Positions 1 to 10,452 of a DNA stretch of 64,000 nucleotides are shown piece by piece. Both the position numbers and the translations under genes were made by a program. The stretch's first letter is position 1; each line of letters opens with the position of its first letter. The stretch comes from Siphonodentalium dalli. Lineage: Eukaryota; Mollusca; Scaphopoda; Gadilida; Siphonodentaliidae. The DNA lies in contig CP136061.1 in the NCBI GenBank assembly GCA_032622095.1, positions 13,161,287-13,225,286 on the forward strand, given 5' to 3'. The notes beneath the pieces are model-generated. The model was not told where the DNA came from and made no database searches. It saw only the letters and a program-made list of their open reading frames with translations.

Positions 1-320
1 GGGAAAAAAATAAAAATAAAAAAGATTGTCCCCCCAATTTATATCAAGTAAATCGTGGAATTTTACATAAATTTTACAAAAATTGTGAAAAAATGTTTTT
101 GAATGAAATTCTGTTCAAACCAAACAAGACATATCTTGTCATGAAATACATGAAAATATGGATCTGTAAATGATCATAAGCAGAACCGGATGCGACAGCA
201 CATGAAAATCAGTACGCGTGTAAAATATTTTGGGACAAAAAAAGTTAATTTTTTTTTCATGAAATGGAAACAAAGTTGTAGGAGGTGTTCGTAAACCAGA
301 CTTAAAAATTGGTGTCGCCT
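1..320 (-). mobile_element. TIR MITE, reverse copy of the 7640-8038 element, cut by window edge
   Basis: The stretch is the reverse complement of 7640 to about 7965, with small indels. It ends at GGTGTCGCCT (311-320), the terminal inverted repeat of that element. The other terminus lies outside the window. A short open frame here (139-330, minus) belongs to the repeat and is not a gene. Confidence 0.8.
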
Positions 321-1142
321 TAGGGCTCATGTTAACACAGGATCACATATTCTCAAATAATTGTCTCCCTCAAGTTGGCCTCAACCATACTAGTATTTAT
401 ATTTGATAGAACCTCAGTGAGACCATGTTGAAAATTACCATCAATGCAGTTCCAGTGTTGACGCAACGCGGTCATGTTACTTCAAACCAGTTGCAATGTT
501 CCTTAGGCCAAAGAAAAAAGATACTATGTTTCCGTACATCGACCGACCCTAAAAATAAACCCGCCGACCCTAAACTTTTTATTGATATTTTGAGAAAAAG
601 TCAAAATTTTCGCAATTTTAATTTCCTGAGAGTGGATCTCCTGCCTGCTTTATGTCTTGTTTGGGACTTATGGAACACTATCAACAGACATGGTGGGTGT
701 GTATCTGTATATATACATGTAAAGAGGTTATCACTGCATATATTAGGGGTATACATGTACTAGTAGCTACTGTTTCCAAAAACCAGGCATGCTCGGTGGG
801 TGTACTGGCTACCCCCAGACAATGGGATGTAATCGTCACAATACATGTACGGTATAATGGCGGTATTATTGGTAAAATTCTTATAAAAAGTTAGTGACAT
901 CAATTTTGTACCAAGTTTATAGCCAAATTTATGAAAATGTGGTATTAGATATAATAAAAAACATACGTAAGCATGAAGTAAGTTTGATTTTTTATCAATC
1001 TTAATGTATATTTCCACTGTGTTGATCAAGTAATACTTTCCCCATGGCACGGGTTGGCATTTTATGTCACTTTGGTCGAGGTAGTTCAATATTTCTGCAG
1101 CTGGATAAAAAATATCAAAATAAAATAAAATAAAAACCTACC
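321..1142. other. No recognised gene; TACATGTA-rich sequence
   Basis: Open frames at 425-763 (+), 652-894 (+) and 760-1089 (-) overlap one another, resemble no family I recognise and lack clear splice or start context. Several ACATGTA motifs lie at about 710-850. I see no gene or RNA here. Confidence 0.4.
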
Positions 1143-1144
1143 TA

Positions 1145-1489
1145 CCGCTATTCTCAAAGTAATTGACCAGAAAAACGGGGTGATACCCCGGTCATGACCG
1201 CGGTGATACCGGTAATAAGCGGTAGCAGTATCGAGACGGTCATGGCTGTGGAGTTACAGTATTGGGCGATAATGATACCGTGGTCTTTTAGCGGGCACCG
1301 CATTAATTTTGTTGAATACCGCAGTGATTTTCATGGAACTCTTTGAGGGGAGGTATTTACTCACATATACTTGTTCGCGTTAACAAGCGGTATCAGTACC
1401 ACGGTATTGGAGGATACCGCGGTATAGTACCGCCATATTAACGGGGGTGACACCACGTTATTGGTGGTCAATTACTTTAAGTATAGCGG
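1145..1489. mobile_element. TIR MITE with TA target duplication
   Basis: The ends are inverted repeats of about 26 bp: CCGCTATTCTCAAAGTAATT at the left and, on the other strand, CCGCTATACTTAAAGTAATT at the right, both followed by GACCA. TA flanks each side (1143-1144 and 1490-1491). The interior is full of GGTATAC/ACCGCGGT palindromic motifs. There is no coding capacity. TA flanks suggest a Tc1/mariner-type mobiliser, which is inference. Confidence 0.7.
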
Positions 1490-1600
1490 TACCTACTAGT
1501 ACCCTAAATTTTTTTACCGGAAACATACAATCTTTTTTCTTTGGCCTTTAGCATGGTAATTCGTGAAAATAAATGTCAATGCAACTTACTCTCAGGCTCC

Positions 1601-1692
1601 AAATAAAAGTGCAGGCCCAAATAATAGTGCGGGGGGGGGGGGAAATTCCATTGAAAGTTAATAAAAGTACAGACCCAAATAATAGTGCAGGG
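1601..1692. repeat. Degenerate GTGCAGRCCCAAATAA repeat with 12-nt G tract
   Basis: The motif AARTGCAGRCCCAAATAAT occurs twice, separated by a G homopolymer (1631-1642). A related copy lies at 2411-2500 with a longer G tract. Confidence 0.6.
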
Positions 1693-1971
1693 GGAACTCT
1701 GAGCAAAACATCAACTGTGGTTAACCAAATAATTTTTATAGCAGATTCAGGTATACGAGTCAACATGTAGTACAGGTACATGTATGTATCATGTGGTGTT
1801 TTTTTGGTTTGCCACATACTTGAATATGTACTCTTGAGTGCCTAATGTACGATTATTAAAATCGAGGTAAAATTCCCACCTGTACGATCGTTATTTGGTC
1901 CTGTACGTTTATTAAATTAACCAAAAGAAATAATTCACCAATCTTAAATTGTGTTATTCATATAAGAAATG

Positions 1972-2098
1972 AACGGCGGTTTCAATGCGGTCATGGGGTT
2001 TTGACCGCGAGAAAAAATCAGCAAACTTCGGGGTTCATGCAGAGTTTGCTGATTTTTTTAACGCGGTCAAAACCCATGACCACGTTGAATCCGCCGTT
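1972..2098. repeat. Long inverted repeat (hairpin), arms ~56 bp
   Basis: Arms 1972-2027 and 2043-2098 are near-perfect reverse complements with a loop of about 15 nt. The outer bases read AACGGCGG...CCGCCGTT. A TTGACCGCG motif pairs with CGCGGTCAA inside the arms. It is a probable palindromic MITE; no clear target duplication is visible. Confidence 0.75.
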
Positions 2099-3637
2099 TA
2101 TTATTTATATTTATATACTTAAATTCATTATGAACTAGGATTGTATGTCTTTCCCATTATTTATTCATCTATTTAAACAAACGCATGGAGTTCAGTTCAG
2201 TCAGTTCGAATCCTTGTTTTTTGGAAAACCAAACCATTTTGAGAATCCGTTCATGGAGAACGGAAGAAACGCAATTTCACAGTAAAGTATAAACCATATG
2301 ACAAAATGTCTTGTTTAGCTAGTAACTAATGTAGACGTGTTGATCATTTTTACATCTGAATCATATAGAAATCTTGAATTTGTGCTGATTTAAATTTTCA
2401 TAGCTTCAAAATATTAATAAACGTGCAGACCCAAATAAGCACTGTGCAGGGGGGGGGGGGGGGGGATTTCCCAAGAAAAATAATAAACGTGGATGCAGCT
2501 GGTGCATGCATATTTATTTGGAGCCCAAGAGTAAAGAGGTGGAGGTGAATGTTACATGTAAGTTGTTATTAACGAATGGAACGATGGCTTTAATAGGTTC
2601 CACCAGCAATAAGTCGCGACTTCTTTATATTGGCCTGACAGATTGGTTTTTGTTGGCGTCATGCCTGTCGACCATTATGATGGCCACATATATTGTCATA
2701 TAACAGCGATTTACGATCTGTCTTGTTGGCTCATAATATAAATTAAGAAAGTGGCCTTGTGTTTGTTCCTTGCGTAAAAAAATATTTTTTAGTACAAACG
2801 TCCTCATTGATTGTGTCCCTCGACTCCTTGTGTAATTGGTCAAGTAACTTACATGTATGTACATGTACAGACCACTCACAAATTTCTTAGAAAAGCGACC
2901 ACATGTTCGAATCTACTTTGCGATTTTGGAGCAACGCATTTGTAAATGCGTTCATATTTTAACACATTTACCTTGATTTATTCACAAACAAATGTCTTGA
3001 TGCAGGCCTTAAAATCCATCAGATTTTTGGCAATAATCAAAATGTTAGTGTTTCACTTTCTACAGGGAATCAAGACTTTTTACTAGAATCAAAATGAGAA
3101 TCATGGTTCTCAGATTCTGATTATAAAACAATTAATGTCAACAGTGTTTATTTATGTTTATTCCATTTTGAATGGAAAACTACATCATGAATGTCCGATT
3201 CCGAACATATACATGTACACCAGGAGTGGGAAAATAACACAGAATTATTCAGATGTGAATTTAAATTAAACAAAATTATAACTAAAATTGCAAAATACAC
3301 TATCGTATCGTTATTTGGGTGTTCATACTAGTATACTTTTTCGGCGCAATGATCGGTAATTTCAATGCGACTGCGATTATTCCCAATGCAGTGCATTTAA
3401 TTTAAATGCTGTCATTAAGGCATTTACAAAGTGGCGTGACACAATGCACCCTCAATGCATTTTAAATGCAACAACCGCATTTCATTGATCCACGTTGTAA
3501 AGGACATTTATTTTTAGAATACATGTATGTACGTGTATATAACCACAAGAATAAAGAACAAATCAACTGTTTTTATTACTTTGTAAACCTCTGATGTTTC
3601 CCATACAGTATACATTTGTATATTATAAACCATGTTA
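2099..3637. other. No recognised gene; one degenerate G-tract repeat
   Basis: The second GTGCAGACCCAAATAA repeat sits at 2411-2500 with a 17-nt G tract (2449-2465). At 3350-3490 there are several inverted CAATGC/GCATT motifs, possibly an eroded MITE. A GTTCGAATCC string near 2206 looks like a tRNA T-loop but no cloverleaf forms. Confidence 0.4.
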
Positions 3638-3854
3638 CAGTAATTCTAGAGCTAATTAATCGACTCCTTAACTACAGCAGAATTATGGGTAACTTTTCAG
3701 GATTTAGTCCGAAATATGGCTTGTTGCCATTCATCGGAAAGCTCTCACCGAGAGCTTTCCGATGAATGGCATCAACCCATATTTCCGACTAAATCCTGAA
3801 AAGTTACCCATAATTCTGCTGTAGTTAAGGAGTCGATTAATTAGAGCATTACTG
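3638..3854. mobile_element. Palindromic CAGT...ACTG MITE, copy 1 (full hairpin)
   Basis: The 217-bp element is almost one continuous palindrome, with arms of about 105 bp meeting at CTCTCACCGAGAG. The outer ends read CAGTAAT and ATTACTG and are flanked by TA on both sides. Inner landmarks are CGACTCCTTAAC, GCAGAATTATGGGTAA and CAGGATTTAGTC with their complements. Other copies: 5345, 42628, 53327, 53965, 55982. TA plus CAGT termini fit Tc1/mariner or pogo-type non-autonomous elements (inference). Confidence 0.85.
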
Positions 3855-3855
3855 T

Positions 3856-5344
3856 ATATCCTCTATAACTGTTTATTCAACATCACGTGCTGCAATCCAT
3901 AAATGCGGTTCAGATTTCGATGTCCGGTTCAACATTATTATCATATGGTTTGATAGCAGAAATACTCAGTTTGGAATGTTATACCATACAAGTTTTACGA
4001 GTTGCTCTTGCTCAAGAATGGATAAATTTATAAACCTGATTTTTGGCGCATTAGTTAGAATTATATTTTTGCACAAGAACACACCACAAATATCGAACTG
4101 GACATCAAAAGCAGAACCGGATTGTATCGATTGCATAAACATAAGAAGTTGGTCACTGACCGACAATTGCTATTCTCTGGTGTGGTTTATAGGACTACCG
4201 TATGCAATGCCGACTTAAAAATAAAAATTCACATAAACATCGCATGAAGCGGTCTATCCACAAACTCAGGTATTCGGTAATTCCAAATGTATGAACTATC
4301 ACCATGATATCCCGGTATATCATTGTCAGGACTGTTTGTACAAAAGGTTGTTATTCTACTATGCATAATTTTGCTATATCATTGTACTCGGACTGTATTG
4401 CAATGTAATATATCAGTACATGTACCGGTATACTGGGTGCACATTATATACATGTAGGCCTACTTTCACTTTAGTACATGTATGTGTCATAAAAGACTCA
4501 TGTTGTTAAATTGAAAAAAAAACATGTGTGAAAACAGAGAGAATACATGTACATGTGCCGGTACTATATACCTCTTTGTGTGCTGTACTACCGGTACTAT
4601 TCATGTACATGTACTACACTACAATAAGAGAAATTTTAATTGATTCTGCTGCCCTTGTGCCACAGGCCTCAAACACGCCAAACAAGTATCTGTAGCCAGG
4701 CCCACCAGTACCAGGCTACTAGTAAATGAAGTACTGAAAGTGTCACATCATTAATCGAACCCAATCTTAGTTATACTAGTCTCTTGTGTAGTTTGGGTTA
4801 CTATTAATAAGATATTTAATGAATGTATGGTAGCATTCTTACCTGGATCAACATATGCCATGAACAACGCTGGTCATCATATCATCACCGCTGTTGGCAG
4901 TAAACCGCTCATCGGGCTATAACAGTTAGAGTTTTCCATACCAGGGCTAATCTAATCAGTTAAAATTAGTCATTTTAGAGGGAATACCAACAGTGGAAGA
5001 CGTACAAAAAGTCATGTATATTCAGATATCTGTTTTCGAGAAAAAACCCATCTTAGTCGAGCGGACTTAGAATATCGGGGTAAACTTAAATTTCATTCAG
5101 CAACACTTTCACAGCAGAATATAAAAATAGTACATTATAATCACTTACAGTACATGTACATGTAGCCCAAGTGCAGTGCTAGCCTATATTATATACTACC
5201 AAAACTTTTGGTCAGTTTCTCGATGACTGACACTTGTAAACGCTTGAACGGGTATATAGTACATGTACATGTACATGTGTACCGTATGTGAATTAAAGAT
5301 CTTATTAGTGACACAACAGGAGGCTAGACATACATTTGTAACTA
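3856..5344. other. No recognised gene; TACATGTA/CCGGTAC clusters
   Basis: Dense ACATGTACATGT and ACCGGTAC palindromes occur at about 4415-4620 and 5148-5282. Open frames around 3966-4218 exist on both strands with no recognisable product. I see no gene. Confidence 0.4.
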
Positions 5345-5509
5345 CAGTAATGCTCTAATTAATCGACTCCTTAACCACAGCAGAATTACTGGTATTAAAC
5401 TCGGGGAGAGCTTTCCGATGAATGGCAACAAGCCATATATCCGACTAAATCCTGAAAGTTACACATAATTCTGCTGTGGTTAAGGGGTCGATTTCTTAGG
5501 GCACTACTG
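5345..5509. mobile_element. Palindromic CAGT...ACTG MITE, copy 2 (left arm damaged)
   Basis: The ends CAGTAATGCTCTAATTAATC and CACTACTG with TA flanks match copy 1. The right arm is nearly intact, but the left arm loses about 50 bp after GCAGAATTA and contains unrelated sequence instead, so it can no longer form a full hairpin. Confidence 0.8.
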
Positions 5510-5511
5510 TA

Positions 5512-5924
5512 TCTGTTTTAGTGCACATCAAATGTATTTGTTGTCTTTCCTCTTGTAATTTGTCTTTGGTTGTGTTCGCCATTTCGATGGACAACTACAT
5601 GTACTGACATCAAATGACTGAAATGAGTCAAAATTTAGCAGTGCAGCCAATTATATAGATAAACAGAATTAAATAGCATCCAAATTCCAAATGAGCATAA
5701 ATGATAAAACAAACTTTATTGAGCACTCTTTTAATACTAGTATTAAATTACAGCTACAATGAAAGCACCTAATAAAAATTGTAAGTTTGGTAAAACTATC
5801 TGTATACAAAGTTTATCTGGCCGTGATGAATAAAACCTATAAATGGGATCATATACATGTATGTTAGATATCATTACATGATTATTTGAAAACACATATC
5901 CGTATGGAAAACAAACTATTTTAC
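5512..5924. other. No recognised gene
   Basis: AT-rich sequence with no supported coding region, RNA or named repeat. An open frame at 5743-5934 (-) has no recognisable similarity. Confidence 0.35.
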
Positions 5925-6062
5925 CACTGGCCAAGTGGTCCTGCTAATATGCTATGATGCTGGTGGTCCTGCTGAATTGCTATGATGCGGGTAGTGCAAT
6001 TCATAGCAATTAAGCAGGACCCAACCGCATCATAGCACATTAGCAGGAACACTTGAACAGGG
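5925..6062. mobile_element. Short foldback element, CTGCTAAT/GCTATGATGC family
   Basis: The left end (AAGTGGTCCTGCTAAT then GCTATGATGC) is mirrored by the right end (GCATCATAGC then ATTAGCAGGA). A second inner pair is built from the same words. The 1.1-kb element at 17857-18995 has the same termini, so this looks like its deletion derivative. Confidence 0.7.
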
Positions 6063-6653
6063 TATATTTACAGTGTCAAATCGAATGGGCATCTTTTAAC
6101 AATATTTTTGAACAATTTCCTAGAAGTGTTCGAAATTGAGAACTGAATTTATATTTTTTTTTATGAGGTTTCGATTGAAAAATTTCTAACTTAGCTCATC
6201 AGGATTAACATTGTCGCACAGCTATATTCTCTTTCCCAACAAAGTCTATAGAACATACATGTAAAATTACAGCTATGCTTTAATTAATCAACTCGCCTTA
6301 TATTACTCGGGTATTACTGCAGTATTCAGGCGTGTTCATGCGATCAACCGCAGTCAGTTATACCGCCGCAGAATGTGGTCCACCTCACATTTGCAGTTAG
6401 GCTGTATTTTTCATGCGATGTTTATATGAATTTTGTTTTAAAGTTGACATTGTAATCACACCAGAATTTTTTTTTATTGTTTCAAAATGTCTAGATAGAA
6501 TTCAGAATTTTTGTGGTAAAAACAATTAACTTGGTTATCACAGTTAACACATATTACTGTGGTAAGATTACCAGCGGATACCGCATGTCAACAGGGACTG
6601 CATGCTCTAATTAATTATCAGGTTTAACATGTTTATACTGGATACAGTTCATT
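6063..6653. other. No recognised gene; possible eroded CAGT MITE end
   Basis: TACAGCTATGCTTTAATTAA at about 6268 and GCATGCTCTAATTAATTA at about 6601 resemble the outer bases of the palindromic CAGT MITE, but no hairpin can be traced. Nothing else is supported. Confidence 0.3.
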
Positions 6654-7106
6654 TTAAAGGTACTCAATCCGGTTCGATGATACCCATATAATCAGATTCC
6701 AACATCATACATTTGTATTTAGAAAGGCTGCTTCAGTTACGTTATCAGAATTGATTAATTGCCCTAAAATAATGCTAACCACTGTCAACTAAAGTATACA
6801 ATTGCCTGACATATGTTATTTATCAACATGTTGTTCTACAAAATTTTGGCCTTATTATCAACAGAAAGCCTCTTGATTTTAGAGTTATCCATCTTCATCT
6901 GAAATTTGGTCCGAGACCGTGGGCCACTATTAATTCTTGATCGTGAAAAATAGTATATTTCAAAAATTGATATCTAATAACTCTGAGCTTTGATAGGTGG
7001 TGGGTTCCTCGACTCGTACCAAATATCTTTTACCCCCCAAGTCCAAATAAAGAGTAATGTGCGAGCATTAATTCAGGGGGCCCTTAATCAGATTATGCAT
7101 CTTTAA
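6654..7106 (+). mobile_element. TTAAAG-terminated element, first of a tail-to-tail pair
   Basis: It starts TTAAAGGTACTCAATCCG and ends CAGATTATGCATCTTTAA. These are imperfect inverted ends. The same ends bound a lone copy at 19708-20130, which fixes the unit length at about 420-450 bp. Landmarks in order are TTATTTATCAACATGTTGTT, AGAGTTATCCATCTTCATC and TCAAAAATTGATATCTAAT. No coding capacity is seen. Confidence 0.75.
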
Positions 7107-7119
7107 ATTCAAATACAGT

Positions 7120-7610
7120 TTAAAGATGCATAATCCGATTTAGTGCCCCTCATTTGCTATTTACATATACATGTATATGGAATCGGGGGGGGGGGGGGGG
7201 GGGGGGGTAAAAATATTTTAATCAAGTCAAGGGGACCCACCTACATGTATCAAAGCTCAGAGTTATTAGATATCAATTTTTGAAATTTTAATATTTATCA
7301 CCATCGATACTTAATAGTGGCCCAGAAAAATTTGACGAGCCGACGGTCCTCAGACCAAATTGCGGATGAAGATGGATAACTCTAAAATGAAGAGGCTTTG
7401 TGTTGATAATAAGGTCAAACTTCGTCGAACAGCATGTTGATAAATATAACGTATCAGGCGATTTTATACTATACATGTAGTTGACAGTGGTTAGCATTAT
7501 TTTTGGGCAATTAATCGATTCTGATATTACTGAAGCAGCATTTCTAAAAAAAATGTTGTTGTTGGAATCTAATTATATGGGGACCATCGAATCTGATTGA
7601 GCACCTTTAA
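7120..7610 (-). mobile_element. TTAAAG-terminated element, second (inverted) copy with 23-nt G tract
   Basis: This is the reverse complement of 6654-7106, separated from it by only about 13 bp, so the pair makes a ~950-bp giant inverted repeat. It contains a 23-nt G homopolymer (7185-7207) absent from the partner. The arms differ at many bases, so the inversion is not recent. Confidence 0.75.
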
Positions 7611-7639
7611 TAGTTAGCTATATGAGTTATATACACATA

Positions 7640-8038
7640 AGGCGACACCAATTTTTAAGTCCGGTTTATGAACACCTCCTACAACTTTTTTTCCATTTCA
7701 TGAATTTTTTTTTTACTTGTTTGTCCCAATTTTTTTTACACGCGTACTGATTTTTCATGTGCTGTCGCATCCGGTTCTGCTTATGATCATTTGCAGATCC
7801 ATATTTTCATGTATTTCATGACAAGAAATGTCTTGTTTGGTTCAGAATTTCATTCGAAAAGTTTTTTTTCACAATTTTTGTAAAATTTATGTAAAATTTC
7901 AAGATTTACTTGATATAAATTGGGGGGGGGGGGGACAATTTATTTTTATTTTTATTTTTTTCCCCTCCTGCATCTACTTTTTTTCTCCCCACATCAGCCC
8001 ACATGTTCGTAAACCAGACTTAAAAATTGGTGTCGCCT
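7640..8038 (+). mobile_element. TIR MITE (AGGCGACACC ends), complete copy
   Basis: Inverted ends of about 28 bp begin AGGCGACACCAATTTTTAAG and are mirrored by CTTAAAAATTGGTGTCGCCT. TA lies outside the left end and close to the right end. A 12-nt G tract lies near 7922-7933. The reading frame at 7828-8040 runs through the TIR and is not a gene. A second copy on the other strand occupies 1-320. Confidence 0.8.
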
Positions 8039-8040
8039 AA

Positions 8041-8370
8041 TAGACATTTAAACTTTGAAAATTGTAGGTTTCCGGATGATAACTTCAGTTTGTGTGATCA
8101 TATCTGAACCAAATGTGGTATGTAAGTTTATCAGACCAAAATACAGGTCAAGTTCGAATATAGGTATGCTCCGCTCATTTTTGCGAGAGTTAGGGCCCTT
8201 TTTCGACTTAGAATCGTGTTAATTTCTGGTTTCCGCATCATAATTTTAGTTTGTGTGATCAAATCTGAATCAAATTTGGTATGATAGTTTATTATCCACC
8301 ATTTCATGGGACACTGGTTGGATTGTTCTGAATTGTAGTATCGGATTTAGGGGACCTTGATATATTTTTC
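8041..8370 (+). repeat. Dispersed repeat X fragment (AACCAAATKTGGTATG family)
   Basis: Two degenerate units carry the words GAACCAAATGTGGTATGTAA, AAAATACAGGTCAAGTTCGA and CCCTTTTTCGACTTAGAATC. The closest relative is 39300-39560, which shares the GGGACACTGGTTGGATTGTT tail. Longer relatives occur at 50131, 51115 and 57198. Confidence 0.7.
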
Positions 8371-9633
8371 AGACAAGCTGATGCCCCAAAGAAGCCACCT
8401 TTTCTCACATTTGCTGAAATAGTATCCAAAACATCAACATATCAAGAGCCATTAGACTGAATTAGATAAAAATATATCACTTGGGTCTGTTTAAGCTGGA
8501 AAATACTCAAAATTTGTATAATTTTCTGCTATTATATCTGCATACTAGCCTTTTTGCTGAATCGTGAATGCCGGTTATATTGCCGTGTGAAATCCTAGTA
8601 CCAGATAACATTGTGTATGTACATGTATATAGCATACCACCTGAAAATGGCTTGAATATCACATACCAAAGCGGGGTGGGGGTGTGTGTGACACCCTCCT
8701 TGATCATAGTCTGTATTCTACAGGGTATGTTAACTGTTTCGAGTTGGTGCAATTAATGTGATTGTTTAATCTCTACCATCTGAAATCTATTTATAGCATA
8801 TTTTGCTATCTGATCAATATTGCTACTTAGTACTGATATAAAACAGGATAAAGATGGTGTGTCTCTTTCCCGAATGTTCTGTTTACATGTACATTTGGGG
8901 GTTTATGAGTCAAATAATATCAGACAACATGTCCTTCTAACACTAAGAAATAATATGTTCTTATGAACCAGGACAAAATATGACTATTTCTGGAGCATTA
9001 CAGCACATTATTACAAATCTATATTTGTAAGCAGTAAGATAATGACGGGAAACATGTCCTCAGACTAAGAAATAAATTTTTGGTGTGTATTTCACACCAC
9101 AGCTCATGTGTATACTCACATTAGTTTATGTCATTCAAAGGGAGAAACCCATTTAGAAAGTTTAAATGAGACAAAACTACCTCACTGTAGATGTAGTTGC
9201 AAGGTACAACATGTACATGTATTCTGGTAAATGACATTGGAACTAAAATAATGATTTTTGTGTCCACCGGTATGTCATGTACCGGTACTAGTATACATTG
9301 CAACTACATGTACATGTAACTTGCCTAACATACCATATACATGTATGAAGAGGGACTTTGCAAGTGTTTTTTAATCAAAATTTTAACCCAACTCTTGTTG
9401 TCAGTAAGTTTTAACCCATGCAGTTTAATGAGTTTATATATTTATATATTACATGTGTTTCTATACATGTATTTTATCTTTAGTTAGTTTGTTGTCCTTG
9501 AATAAACTTGTATTGCTGCACAATCAGTTTCCTTAATGTTCTATTATACTAAAACAACTCCATTGATAACAATACCCCTGCATCCCATCAAAATCTACTT
9601 CATTGCCATCCTCATCATTTCACTTTGGTATCC
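8371..9633. other. No recognised gene
   Basis: The open frames at 8507-8756 overlap on opposite strands and have no recognisable product. ACATGTA and ACCGGTAC clusters lie at 9195-9350. A lone AATAAA occurs near 9500 without an attached coding exon. Confidence 0.35.
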
Positions 9634-9850
9634 CCACCCAGGTGTACCTTGGTGTTATTCACCCAGGTGTTCCTTGGTGTTTCCTACCCATGTGTACCTT
9701 GGTGTTTTCTTACCCAGGTGTAACTTGGTGTTTTCTTACCCAGGTGTACCTTGGTGTTTTCTTACCCAGGTGTACCTTGGTGTTTTCCTGCCCAGGTGTA
9801 CCTTGGTGTTTCCTTACCTGGGTGTACCTTGGGGTTTTCTAACCCAGGTG
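9634..9850. repeat. CCCAGGT minisatellite, left arm of a foldback
   Basis: About eight tandem units of roughly 26 bp carry ACCCAGGTGTACCTTGGTGT followed by a T-rich spacer (TTTCTT or TATTC). The array reads in the opposite sense to 9867-10310, so the two pair as a long imperfect hairpin around 9851-9866. Every frame stays open because the unit lacks stops, giving spurious Pro/Val/Cys-rich proteins. Confidence 0.85.
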
Positions 9851-9866
9851 CATCTCAATGGGAAAT

Positions 9867-10310
9867 CCACCTGGGTAAGAAAACACCAAGGTACATCGGC
9901 GTAAAAAAAACACCAAGGTATACCTGGGTTGGAAACATCAAGGTACACCTGGGTGGGGAACACCCAGGTAGGAAAAACCAGGGTACACCTGGGTGAATAA
10001 CACCAAGGTACACCTGGGTGGGAAACACCCAGGTAGGAAACACCAGGGTACACCTGGGTGAATAACACCAAGGTACACCTGGGTGGGAAACACCCAGGTA
10101 GGAAACACCAGGGTACACCTGGGTGAATAACACCAAGGTAACCTGGATGGGAAACACCCAGGTAGGAAACACCAGGGTACACCTGGGTAAATAACACCAT
10201 GGTACACCTGGGTGGGGAAACACCCAGGTAGGAAACACCTGGGTGGGAAACACCCAGGTAGGGTACACCTGGGTGTGGTCACCTGGGTAATTACACCCAG
10301 GTTTACCCAT
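9867..10310. repeat. CCCAGGT minisatellite, right arm with 65-bp higher-order unit
   Basis: Units read ACACCTGGGTG...AACACCAAGGT, complementary to the left arm. From about 9981 a 65-bp higher-order unit repeats with starts near 9981, 10046, 10111 and 10175. Each contains one AATAACACCAAGGT and one GGAAACACCCAGGTAGG segment. The long minus-strand frames here (up to 151 codons) are repeat artefacts. Confidence 0.85.
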
Positions 10311-10452
10311 ACCAGGGTTTTTATCCAGTTTCAGGTGGGTAAATCATGGTAAAACCCAGGTTTCGCGGGGTCTTGATGGTTGGTGGATGTCTTGGTAGAT
10401 AGATTTTTACCTGGGTTTCGGCCCAAAAAACCTGGGTGGATTTACCCAGGTA
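10311..10452. repeat. Degenerate CCCAGGT-motif flank
   Basis: Scattered ACCCAGGT/ACCTGGGT octamers continue the minisatellite vocabulary at lower density and end near 10452. Confidence 0.6.

Noticed and set aside
2190-2220. GTTCGAATCC, the T-loop word of a tRNA
   Set aside because: No matching acceptor, D or anticodon stems nearby.
9536-10310. Long Pro/Val/Cys-rich frames on both strands (up to 151 codons), superficially collagen- or matrix-like
   Set aside because: All follow from a stop-free CCCAGGT minisatellite; frames are open on both strands and lack starts, splice sites or non-repeat ends.
9634-10310. CRISPR-like regular repeats
   Set aside because: Units are contiguous with no unique spacers and the sequence is animal DNA.
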